Of a stretch of 64,000 bases of DNA, positions 35,127 to 46,723 are shown piece by piece; within the stretch, counting starts at the first letter, position 1; the number at the start of each line of letters is the position of its first letter. The translations under genes and the position numbers were made by a program. This DNA comes from Capitulum mitella (taxonomy: Eukaryota; Arthropoda; Thecostraca; Pollicipedomorpha; Pollicipedidae), in NCBI GenBank assembly GCA_030062745.1, contig CP099846.1, positions 21,382,621 through 21,446,620 on the forward strand. The letters are read 5' to 3'. The notes below the pieces were generated by a model. That model did no database searches. It was not told where the DNA came from and saw nothing but the letters and a program-made list of their open reading frames with translations.

Positions 35127-38100
35127 AGCGTATGGCGCCGCCGGACGCGGAGGGCCGGGCGGCGCCGGGCGGCGCCCGGTCGGCCCACCACGAGGACCCG
35201 CGCTTCATCCGCGACATGTTCCTGGCCAACCGCGACCAGCTGGCGCTGCTCAAGCAGAACAACCCGCGCCTCGCCGACGCCCTGCTCAGCGGCGACCTCG
35301 GTCAGTGGGAGAGTCGAGGGAAGGCTAATGGTGACTCTGGTGTTGTGGTGTCAGTGGGAGAGCCGGGGAAGGCTGATGTATGGGATGACTCTGATGTCAG
35401 TGGGAGAGCTGGGGAAAGCTGATGGTGACTCTGATGTCAGTGGGAGGGCTGGGGAAGGCTGATGGTGACCGTGGTATCATTGGGATAGGCGGCGGCTGAC
35501 AGTGGCCGTGAGTGGTGACTGCAGGATTTTATCACCTGCTAATGCACGGCCACGTATGTCCAGATTGGCCCATTGGCTTCTGTAGCAAGCTGTGCCTGGG
35601 CGGACCATCGCCCGACCTTTGAAGTAAGCCGTGCTAGGAAGAGCTAGGAAGTTCAGTCATGATAGCGGAATGGCGTCCGTGCCGTCGGTGTCCGACTGCC
35701 CGCTGGCCGCAGAGCGGTTCGCCTCCGTGCTGGGCGAGCAGCAGCGGGCGAGGGCCGAGCGGGAGCGCATGCGGATGCGGATCATGAACGCCGACCCGTT
35801 CGACGCCGAGACGCAGCGCCTGATCGCCGAGGAGATCAAGCAGAAGAACATCGACGCCAACATGGAGGCGGCGCTGGAGCACAACCCGGAGAGCTTCGGC
35901 TCGGTCGTCATGCTCTACATCAACTGCAGCGTCAACGGCCACCCGGTCAAGGCCTTCATTGATTCCGGTGAGCCTGCGGTAGGCGGGATGTAGTGTCTTG
36001 TCTGTTGTGGCTACTTGTGATTTATTTCGTTTCTTGAAGTGACCGTTCCACGGCGCGTATTGCACCCTTTCGTCATGTCCTCGAGGTTTCCAGACGACTG
36101 CCAGACCTGCCGTTCGTTGGTCGGCTCATCGTCCAGTTTTGTAGTCACTGATGCCTTTGCGCCGTTCATCACTGTCCGTTGTCTGCACGCCAGGCGCCCA
36201 GACGACCATCATGTCTGCCGCCTGCGCCGAACGCTGCCACATCATGCGACTGGTCGACACCCGTTGGAGCGGCATCGCCAAAGGCATCGGCACCCAGCGC
36301 ATCCTGGGGCGCGTGCACATGGGCCAGATCCAGATCGAGGACGTGTTCCTCACCTCGTCCTTCTCGATCCTGGAGGACCAACCCATGGACATGCTACTCG
36401 GCCTGGACATGCTGAAGCGACACCAGGTAAGCCAGGCTGGATGGACTTGCCTCATCCGTTCCCGGCAGGAGGGGGCTGAATCCGCCCACCTCGGGCTTTT
36501 TGCTTGCAAGTTCCAGGGTTTTTGACGCAGTTTCACGAAACTTGGTCGCTTTTCGTACCTGTCCTTTGTACGTACTATAGCAAAACCTCAATTCTATTTT
36601 GCTCAGGTAACCAGGCAACGTTTCTGAGAGGCACCTCAGGCCATTTTTGGTTCCTCTTGAAGGTAAGGAGAAAGTGGCTGCCAAAAATAGCGTTTGTAAG
36701 ATAGAATTTAAAACTTTAAAAGTTGTATAAGTTAGAAAGTGGGAAAACATACAAACCTAATTTTGTTCATCTAAGGTCCCTTCACAAGGTCAGTTCAGGT
36801 CATGTCAGGGTCAAAAGTCAAAATGGTTTTATAGTAAATTTTGGCACTGTTTTCCGAAATGCAGAACCTGGAATATAGTTGACGGAGAAGAGTCCCCTCT
36901 ACTTGTGTACCGAGTTTCAAGTTGATATCAGGTCGGGTCACGGGGCTATGACCTAAAACTAAGTGCGCGTACCCGATATCAAGACAGCCGTAAAATGGGA
37001 TTTTAGAAACAGAGTCAGTTCAAATGGTTGGAAACGTATCAGACAATGTGAAATGCACTCAAGACCATTCCATGTGACTAAGGTCGTTGGAGGTGATTCA
37101 AGTAAATCGCAAGTCTTAAGTATCGTAAGTCGACCTGATGAGCATGTGACCATGACAGTTCCTTCTTTCTCATGTCCCTTGCACCTCTTGTGCTAACATA
37201 CAAACACTGTAGTACGATCTGTACTGCGTCAGCATAACATGACTAGCAAAAGATAAAAAAGTGCCCTTAACCTGTTTGCTGATTCAGTTTTTGAAAGCTA
37301 ATCCTCCCATTTTTGAACCTTGTGAACACCTATGAATTTTCTCAAAATCTCAAACATATGGAACAATGGTAAAATTCCCTTCCATAAACTGTTGATTCAT
37401 GGTAGTTTCATCAAAATCGGTCTGTAAACAGCACAACTATAACAAGTTCAAAAATATCCTTCAGTTTGACTTTTGTCCCGCCCTCGTATCCGCCCCTTTC
37501 AAGATTTGCAAAACGTCTTCTTAAAAGTGTAGTTTACGTCATGGAAAATCGATTGCTGTTTGTTGCGATGAAATCGGATGTGTTGTGCTCGAGATCTCAG
37601 GCGGGGCCGAATCCGCCGCCCCCCGTGCTGGGAATCGGCTATACCATCTGGCCCTCCAGGAAAATGGTTAAGTAGACTGTCAAAATGATGTGTTATTAGC
37701 GTCGGCACGTAGTTTTTCTGCCCTCAACTTTCAATGCAGTAACAAGGAAATCGACTCAATAGTCGTAGCTTCAGGCCAATTAACCTTGCACAAGTCCATT
37801 AAAGTGATAATATCGCTTCTTGATTTGTTGGAGCATGCGGAGTTCGTAGAAATCGCAGGCCGTAAATGCACTTTGAAAGATACGGTTTGCAGTGGACGTT
37901 CCATGATATCAATGGATGTCCGAATATCACATTCCATGTTCGGTCCGTGCACAAACGTTTTTTTTTTTATTCTCCTCGTAAATACTGGAAATAGCCTTTA
38001 CGTGGAAAACGACTCAGAAAAGAAAAGGAATACATCCTCTGTCTCTGCCCTCCTGTGACCAACGTGTCCGGGCCCACAGTGCCTGATCGACCTGAAGAAC

Positions 38101-39215
38101 AACGTGCTGCACATCGGCACGAGGTCCACCAGCACGCCGTTCCTGCCTGAGGCCGAGCTGCCGGCCTGCGTCCGGCTCAGCCAGGCCGGCGCCGACGACG
38201 AGGTCGCCATGGAGACGGCCGACTCAGAGCTGGCACGCGCCGTCCGCGAGAGCGCGGCGGCGGCCGCCGGCGGCGCCGGCGCCGGTACGTCCGCTGGAGC
38301 GGGCGGGAGGGCGCCGGCCTGTTTTGCTACTCGGCGGTCAGGGTCTGCTTTTTTGTGGTTTGTTGTTGTAGACTGTCGGTAGTCCACCGGTTACATTGGT
38401 GTGATTTTCTGTAGTGTTGGTCTGTTCTTTGCTGGGAAGGTTTGGAGTGAAGTATTCGTGCGCCACGTTCCCTCTGGCGGCTAGTGCTGGAAAGATTCGT
38501 GCGTTCTAGCCAGCTTTCAGGCCTTATGCGCATTGGTACGTAAGCATTGCTGGCCTGTTCTGGTGAGCAACGGTTTCCCCCTGCTAGCCCGCTAGTCCAC
38601 AGCCAGCTGACAGTATCAGCTTCGACAGCTGTTCACTGGTCCGCCGGCCCTCGTCGAAGCTGGCTAGCTCGCTACGCCGGATCGGCTGCGTTTTCCAGGC
38701 GCCGGCTCGGCCCCCGCCGCGGCCGCCGCTGGCTCGGCAGTCTCCCCGCCTGGTGATGACCTTCAGCTGCGGCCCTCGGACAAGTTCACAGAGGCGGACG
38801 TGGCCGCCATCGTGAAGCTTGGCTTCCCGCGGCTGCAGGTAGATGGCGAGCCGAACGCCGGGGACCGGTGTCGTCGTGGCGCTCGCATTTTTCCGTTGGG
38901 TTGCTGTACCCGGCGGTGTGCTTAGTGCTAGTTTTGCCGTAGTCTTCTGAGTGTGTTTTGTTCTTCGGCACAGAAAAGTGCGTTTGTTGCTTGCTTTGGC
39001 GCGCTAGGCGGCTGAGTCGCTCGTGTAATAGGCAGCTTTCTGTCGGCCTTCCATGCCGGTTTCAGAGCACAAAATTTCCGCTCTGTCCGCCTACCCGCCG
39101 TCACCGGCGTAACCCTGTGCGACAGGTCGTAGCAGAGCTAAGAAGATTTGATGGCGACAGGACCCAGGCCACGGGCGCGCTGCTGGCGCGCTCGCTGAAG
39201 CTGCCGAAGCCGTGA
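32840..39215 (+). CDS. DDI2: DDI1/DDI2-type retroviral-fold aspartic protease with UBL and UBA domains (complete)
   Basis: Proteasome shuttle and protease that binds ubiquitin chains and, in studied animals, cleaves ubiquitinated substrates such as NRF1-family factors. Exons: 32840-32932, 34000-34162, 35127-35300, 35713-35967, 36194-36426, 38080-38284, 38699-38838, 39126-39215 (TGA). All junctions are in phase, for 450 residues. UBL about 1-80; helical domain about 95-190, with [19 protein letters not shown] and [16 protein letters not shown]; retroviral-protease fold about 205-330 with catalytic Asp 227 in FIDSGAQTT and the second signature [17 protein letters not shown]; an Ala/Gly-rich linker; UBA about 402-446 ([22 protein letters not shown]). 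Human DDI1 and DDI2 lack the UBA, whereas yeast Ddi1 and fly Rngo keep it. An acceptor just before the ATG (GGCAG, ending 32830) implies an upstream non-coding exon. Confidence 0.96.
35301..35480 (+). repeat. Tandem copies of the DDI exon-3 donor sequence
   Basis: The real 5' splice site of exon 3 reads GTCAGTGGGAGAG at 35301. Close copies of the same string occur at 35350, 35396 and 35436 within units of 40-49 bases (GTCAGTGGGAG, GGGGAAGGCTGATG, TGACTCTGAT). The intron therefore starts with a short minisatellite built on its own donor. Confidence 0.85.
36447..37671. mobile_element. TTAA-flanked non-autonomous element, diverged copy
   Basis: About 1.2 kb, alignable along its length to the copy at 44,837-46,061: shared GGGGGCTGAATCC, TTTCACGAAACTTGG, CAGGTCGG and GTCATGG-AAATCGATTGC blocks in the same order. 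The ends are degraded (the left lacks a clear TTAA; the right is ATGGTTAA). No coding capacity. It sits in DDI intron 5 and explains most of that intron's length. Confidence 0.75.
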
Positions 39216-39784
39216 GGCGGCGGCCGACTCGTCGGCACGCTGGTGGACGATCTCGCGGGTCCGGGTCGCGGGTCCGGGCACGGACACTGGCCTCGCCGCT
39301 TCCGTCCAGCCGCCGCGCCGGGCCGGGGCAGCGACCTCCGACCTGACCCGAGGTCACCGCCGGGGGTCGTGCCGGGGAGACGGGCCGCGAGGTCACGAGG
39401 GGCGGACGGGGCGCTGCCGCCGGCCAGTCGAGACAAGCAGGGGTGACGATCTCTTCAGCTGCCACGCGTGCATTCCGGTCGAGTGTCGGATTTTAGCGCC
39501 GCGCGTTTGCTCGTCGCGACGCCCTTATTCCTCGGTGTGACTCCACCGACGTGTTTCGTGGAAGATTGTAGACACGCCACGTGAAGGCGGGCTCATGGAT
39601 GAAGAACGTGAAGGCGGACTCATGGATGAAGGTTGTTGTGAAGGTTTGCCCCTGTTCGCGAGTTACAAATAACAATACCTCGTCTTTTATCTGCCATGAG
39701 AGTGGCAAAATCCAGCACAAAGAACTGCCACGGATGTAACTGAGGTAATGGTTCGTATTGGTGAATGCACGGTGCTTGTATTTT

Positions 39785-39790
39785 AATAAA
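39785..39790 (+). terminator. Polyadenylation signal AATAAA, probably for DDI
   Basis: AATAAA lies 570 bases past the DDI stop, on the same strand, with T-rich sequence after it and no nearer match seen. The distance is long for a 3' UTR but reasonable. Confidence 0.45.
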
Positions 39791-42700
39791 TGTCCTTCTA
39801 TTAAACGACATAGTCTGATCCGTTATACGTGGTACGAGCATGCTGAAGTTAAGCAAGGGACTAAATCTACAGGTGGCGTCGAATGAAGTCTGTTGCTCTA
39901 GGCGTTATTTTATGTTTCATTTTAGGGCCTAGGTGGGTTTCGTCGAAATGTGGAATGAACCCACTTAGCTCCATGGCTTCTGGCGGATGCCGCCTTCACT
40001 GCGAAAGTTCAGAGCGCGCAGCAAGTAACCAAACTCAAACGTTACTGCACGTTATGAGCGTTACCATTACGAGCCAACGGTAAAATGGACTGCGTGGAAT
40101 AGCTTGTCTTTATTTACACCACTTCTTCACTGAAGTGTTGGCGGCACACATTTCCTGTGTGCCGCACTACAAGTTGCAACGGAATGCGATCGTTATCTTA
40201 CAAAATTAAGCCTTTATGTTCGGGAACTAAGCACACAATGGCAACGGAAATCCAATAATTCGGAACTCGAGAGTTTTCGACAACTCGGTGCAGGAGCCCA
40301 AACATTTCACCGGCCACCTCTGTGATGACTGGCAGTTCAGATGCCTGACTGCCAGGGTTTGCAAACCCCACGTCGACGCTCAAAACAGCGTCACGGGCGG
40401 CTCCATCCACAGAGAACGCTACCCGAGCCGGCGATCACCGCGATCAGCCCGCTCACGGCCAGCCATGCGGCCATTGTCGCGCGCTGCTCCAGCTGCCGGG
40501 CTCTCACCAAACAAATCCGCCCGCCGGCGGTCAATAAATCACCGCAGCAACGCCTCGTCTGCCACTGACAACACACCGTCGCCGAGCCCACCTAATGGGC
40601 CGTAATAGGTGCAGCGGTGGATCCCCGTCTCGCGTCGCGCGGGCCGCCGCCGCCGCGCCGGCTGCCCGGCACGCGAGCGCGGGCGGCGACGTGTGTGTTG
40701 CTGGTCGCCGGGACGCGCCGCCGGCCCGGTAATGGGCTGGCGTGACCGGCCACCGCGCCGACGGGGCCGCGTGGCACCATCAATTCGGCCGGCAATCGCA
40801 GGGAAAAACGGCCCGCATTAGCCGATCGAACGGCGCCGCCGGCCGGCCGACGGCGCGACGCAGGTGGTGTCTGCTGCGGGGCTGAGGCGGGCACCTACAG
40901 AGCTGAGGCGGGCACCCTCAGAGCTGAGGCGGACATATACAGAGCTGAGGCGGGCACCTACAGAGCTGAGGCGGACACCTCCAAAGCTGAGGCGGACACC
41001 GTCAGAGTTGAGGCGGACATGTACAGAGCTGAGGCGGGCACCTACAGAGCTGAAGCGGACACCTACAGAGCTGAGGCGGACACCTACAGAGCTGAGGCTG
41101 ACACGTACAGAGCTGAGGCGGACACGTACAGAGCTGAGGCGGACACTTACAGAGCTGAAGCGGACACCTACAGAGCTGAAGCGGACACCTACAGAGCTGA
41201 GGCGGACACCTACAGAGCTGAGGCGGGTACCTACAGAGCTGAGGGGGATACCCTCAGAGCTGAGGCGGGCACCTCCAGAGCTGAGGCGGACACGTGCAGA
41301 GCTGAGGCGGACACGTACAAAGCTGAGGCGGACACCTACAGAGCCGAGGCGGACAACAGGGCAAGAGCTAAGACGCGCACATATAGACGTGAGGTTGGCA
41401 CTTGGGGAGCTATACGTGGCCCCTAAAGAGCTGGGGTGGGTTGTGGGGTGGAGCTGGAGCTGGAGCGGAGTCCTTGAATTGCGGTCGGCACCTGGAACTG
41501 GAGACCCCAGGTGTTGCAGAGAACACAAGGAGAAAGGAGAGTACCTGGAGCTTTGGCTGGTGCCTGGAACCTGGACCAGCTTCATGAGTCGGCGTTTCGG
41601 TTTTCGTAGTGCTGCAGTGGTAATGACAGTTTCGCGATCCACGGACTGGAATCCCGGAACACGAATGCATAGGAATCTGTATAGCTCTCGGAGTACCCTT
41701 TTGGGACATGGACTAGACCATGGCTAGTCCTGGTTAACCAGCTAAGGCATTCGAAAGGGAACGTGGATTTTCGGTAGGCTTGCTGTAATCTAGGACACTC
41801 ATTCAGTAGTGCGACGGACCGCAACCTTTGTCTCTCCGTGCCTGGTGAGCGCAAGTCATTAGCACTTGCAACAATGGATTCAGCCGCGGAGTGCAAATGC
41901 AAGGACAGTCAATGGCGCCAAGGGCGGACCTCCAGGCTCGGCTTTCAGCGTGTGGACAGACCGGCAACAGGCCAGGCGTCCTGGCTTCCTCCAAATGGCC
42001 GCCGTCGGCGAACTTTTGTTGATCTTCAGACATCGCGGAATGCATTAGTACTTGTTTGCACGCTTGGCTGGTAACGTATGTACGCAGAACTCGGTCTGGT
42101 TTCACAAGCAGACCTCGACTGGTCGCCAGTCTGACTGCAGTGTTGTTTGCGAGTCCTGCCGTCGCCTAGTGCACAGAATTGTGACCGTGCCACAACGGTA
42201 GGGTTTTCCCGGTGTAAAACTAGCCCGTGATTTACGATTCAAAAGAAACTGCAGAGAGGCGTTTGCCAAGGCGGTGCAAGAGACGATTGCCGTTATTATC
42301 GATATTATCGGTTATTACTGGTCGTTATAGTTGCCGTCGTTGCCATTACGTGATGTCCACTATTCACTCGTGTTCAGTTGACAGATCGTTGGTCTTCTCA
42401 CCTTGGCAAGACGGGTTCGAGTCACCTCGGCGTTCGATATTTGGTCCACGGATCACCTGGCAACTGGCCGACGCAGGGTGGCGCTGACTACCACACGGCC
42501 GTGTTGCACCCTTGGCGACACGTTAAACTTTCGCCACAAAATCAGCCGTTACCTGGAATTTTGCTGGTGATGATGCGTGATCGGGTGTAGTGATCGGGGT
42601 CCATGCTACAAGCTCTGCTTAGCACGACGGGCTACTGATCGCTAACATCATGTTATCAAACCACTCGGATGAAAAGTAAAAATGAAGAATTTAGGTTCAG

Positions 42701-44836
42701 TAGCACGCTGCACACTGAGTTCATGGTCGCAGCCCCCCCCCCCTCTCCGTTGCACACTGATGTTTAACCTGGGCAGTCATCTTCGGCTCCGAAGGGACCC
42801 TTATTCCATTTTCTGCGGTTCACCTGAGCAGTAATCTGAGGCCATCCTCCCACAGATTTTTTCCTTCATTTTCAAACGTTGGTTTGTGCCTGGTGAAGTT
42901 GCCTTCTGTCGTCAATTATTCGTCAATTGCAAGAAGTACCAAAGTAAAGCCGATAACGGTATTACAAACATTACTTTTTGAGACACAAAAATGCATGCAA
43001 AAAGTTCGAAGACAAAGGGAGTAGTTTTCAGGCTGCTGTTGACGCGAGCTGCAAGGACCGTTCCATGCTACCGTCAGAGTTACAAGTAATAATGACGATT
43101 GTGCTATGTGGAACGACGCCACTGTGGGGTCTGCAATTCTTATAACTCTGGCTTCCAGGCAACCAACTGTTTGAGCCACGTAGGAGCGCTGGAAGTGACG
43201 TCATCATTCTCGAAATCGTTGAGCCCGCAGTTTGGCAGCCAGCTTGATATCGACGGAACCTGCACGACATTCCTGCGTTGGTGTTTGACTTGGGACTGGG
43301 TGTTCTGCGCCGATGCTTCTAGAATGCTGTTTTCTTTTCAGCACTCGAAAAGCGCAGGGGATTGGAACTTGTACTTGACAGAAGCTGCTGTTGCTTAATT
43401 TAGCGCCGTCAACGGGCCTAGTGTTTCAGTGCTATGTCATGTCAGGCCACTGACCGTGCCTCTCGCATGCCAATATCAGTTTGCGCCTTGTTTTGCATGG
43501 CCCTCGGCAGAATTATTAATGCCGTTTAATCGTAATCGTTTTGACTAGAATTCCATGGAACTTTGACGACATTTGATTCATACCTCTGGCTCTGTTGCGT
43601 CCCAGAAATGACGGAATAATATAATATAATAATAATTACACCCAATGAAGATGACGGCAGTCGGGCGGCAGCGATTTTGTTACGTCAAAAGCGATCAAAA
43701 TCAATTTAGGTCCGTTTCATCAAGTCTCCTGTTTTGTTTCGCTCCAATGCAGCTGGACATTTTGACGGGTTAGGGTTCCAGCAGCCCACTGTACCGAGGT
43801 TTCACCGGTGCAATGATCGCTGCACGTAATGATCTTCGGCTGTAAAGAGACAGTCCGAGAGTCAACTTATTTCTCTTCTGCCCAAAATAAAAATTTTAAA
43901 CCAGAAGGAACGCAACCCATGTTCTTACGCAAACGATTACTCAGTATGAATTATTTAGTCGCTCTGTAACAGCGAAAACCAAAGAGCAGGCCATACAAGT
44001 ATCTACCACTTGCCCACTCCTTCGTCTTCGCAAAGATTTCCAGCACGGTCAAAGAAGACTATATCAACATTTGGTTTCATTTTGAAGACGCTAAATCAAC
44101 ATTATGACTTACAACCAAAGGGTTGGATTACAAGGATGTTTTGGCTTTTGCAACCAGACAGCGCTGGCGTGACGGAAGTCCGTTTCGTCCTGCATCAGAC
44201 ATACGAGTATACTCTTACATGCTGCAACGGTAAAACAACGATGGCCCATTTTGCGATGCATTCTATGGCGTTGACAGCACTGGTCGTTACCGTGAACCGG
44301 TGTTTCGGTTCGGTGGAAGAAACGATGTCCCAGCGGTTTGCATAATACTTCTATGGCTGGGCTAATCGATTACATTCCGGAACAAAGCGGCGATGCTTTG
44401 TAATTAAACATGCTGGAAGTGGTAGCCAGACGCTCGATCGTCGCTCGGTTGACTGTCGCTGCATCAAACCCGGGCCGAATTTACGCCTGGCATGGGTGCT
44501 GCAATCTAATCATGGGTGATTTGGATAAAGACTGTAACTTACAGCTAAATCATCGACATCGACCCGGTTGGAACCGTGGCCTGCGGGTGGCGGCCGATCA
44601 CGACTTGGGCAGGGGCGCAGTCAGGAGGAGGTGTTTTAAGGAATAAAGCCCCCACTGTGTGGTTTTCAAGGTCCCAGTAAGTCAGAGGACCGAAAAGTCC
44701 AGGCTGACATTCTTGGTATTTCTTGATCTTTCTTTGACTTTAACAACGTTAAAAGAGTCCGCCTTTAGGACAAAAAGGGCCATCATTGTCGAAAGGGACT
44801 CGCTCACTCTCTGGACAAAAATGTCCTCTTCACGGA
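39791..44836. other. Gene-free stretch
   Basis: Holds a GC-rich islet (40,380-40,870) and the 21-bp minisatellite that follows it. The rest is of average composition. Open frames are short and resemble no family I know. Confidence 0.6.
40873..41365. repeat. 21-bp minisatellite, about 23 copies
   Basis: Unit GCGGACACCTACAGAGCTGAG with small variations. As 21 is a multiple of three and the unit has few stops, several frames stay open, giving perfect seven-residue repeats such as TYRAEAD or TELRRTP. Translation in every frame is equally repetitive, so the repeat explains the open frames better than coding does. Confidence 0.92.
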
Positions 44837-46061
44837 TTAACCCTATTCTCGGCAGGGGGAGGGGCTGAATCCACCCCTCTCGGGTTTTTTGCTTGCCAAT
44901 TCCAGGCTTTTTAACACAGCTTCACGAAACTTGGTGACTTTTCCTAACTATTCTCTCTGCGTGCTGTGACAATATTTCAAAATTCTGTTTTCCTCAGGGG
45001 CGGAGCCAGGCAACGTTTTTGGGAGGCACCTCAGGCCATTTTTAGCCATTTTGAGGGTAAAAGGAAAATGTCTGCCAAAAACACAGTTTTTAAGATAGAA
45101 CTTAAAACGTTATATGGATGTATAGCTAAATAGTTAGGCAATGTGTAGATGTAATTTTGTTTATCTGAGACCACTTTACAAGGCCAGGTCAAGGTTAAAA
45201 GTCAAAATTTGTTTTTTCGCAATAATTTCGGTGCCGTTTTTTTTTCAAATGCCAAACCCGGAATATATATGACGTAGAATGGTGCCCTCTACTTGTATAC
45301 CAAGTTTCAGCTTGATATCAGGTCGGTCACGGAGCTATGACCTAAAATGTCAGTGTGCGTACTCTATATCGCAATAGCCATAAAACGAAATTTTTTTAAA
45401 TAGAGTAAATTCAAATGGTTGAAAACGTTTACAGATAATATGAAATGCACACGAGATCATTCCAAGTGACTCCAAGGTCACTGGAGGTCATTTAAGGTCA
45501 AAGGTCACAAGTTGATCTGAAGAACGTGTGACCATGACAGTTGCCCCTTTTTCATGTCCCTGGCACCGCCTATGCTAACATTATACAAACATTGTTATGC
45601 GATTTGTACCTCTTTAGCATAACATGACTAGCAAAAGCCAAAAAAAAAATGTTTCTGCCTCTTTTGTTCATTCAGTTGTTAGAAAACTAATCCTCCTATT
45701 TTTAAAACCCTGTGAACACCGATGAATTTTCTCAAAATTTCAGGTTTGTGTACCCATGGTAAAAGCCCTATCCATAATCTCTCGATTCATGCCGGTTTCA
45801 TTGAAATCGGTCGATAAACAAGGGAGTTATAAGAAGTCCAAAAATACCCCCCATTTTGACATTTTTGCCCCCTGTACCCACACATTCCAAAATTTTGAAA
45901 ATTTCTTTTTTGTAAAAGTGTAGTTCACGTCATGGCAAATCGATTGCCGTTTGTTGCGATGAAATCAGATGTGCAGTTCTCGAGATCTCGGGGCGGGGGC
46001 GAATCGGCCCCCCTGCCGGGAATTGACCATACCGTCTAGCGCTCTCCGGGAATAGGGTTAA
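44837..46061. mobile_element. TTAA-flanked non-autonomous DNA transposon (piggyBac-like MITE), 1,225 bp
   Basis: It starts TTAACCCTATTCTCGG and ends CCGGGAATAGGGTTAA. That is a TTAA target site at both ends, with terminal inverted repeats beginning CCCTATTC, as in piggyBac-type elements. No transposase is encoded. A diverged copy lies at 36,447-37,671, and an inverted relative starts at 58,339. Confidence 0.8.
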
Positions 46062-46653
46062 AAGAGGCCGTTTTTTGTTCAAGAAGGTCCATGTTTGAGA
46101 AAATAGTTTTTTCGGGCAGAAAAAGTCGAGTAAAACGAAACAAAGGCCCATTTTTGCAGAAAAAAATACATTCGGAGCTAAAAAAAAAACGTTTTTGGAC
46201 CATAACGACCAATTTTGGGGCAAAAGGTCTGGCTGTTGTCAAGAAATGTCTCTTGCCATGTGGAGACCTTTTGAAAGTTAGGAAACAATATCGATATGTC
46301 TGTGGTCCTAAATTAACTAAAATCAGGATCCTTTTAAAAGCTCGGAGCCTTCTTAAGGACTGGTGGCCTTCGATGAATCGCCGTAAAGGGTCCCTGAGTT
46401 TCAACTGTTCTCCGGACAGAAGAAATTCGCCTGGTTCTAGGCCCTTTTAGAACGTTGGATGAGCCTTTGGATAGCCCAAGGATTTTTAGAATAAACATTC
46501 CTGGCGGCTAAAGCTCAAGTAATGCTGCTAGATATAATGATTATTTATTATATATCATATGATGTTTTATATGTTATATATTATGTAACATTGTATATTA
46601 TATAAATCTATATTATATGACATATAATATAATCAACTTTACATATTAAATGT

Positions 46654-46723
<70 letters not shown>

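Noticed and set aside
42405-42430. GGTTCGAGTC string as a tRNA T-loop
   Set aside because: No acceptor stem, D-arm or anticodon arm can be placed upstream.
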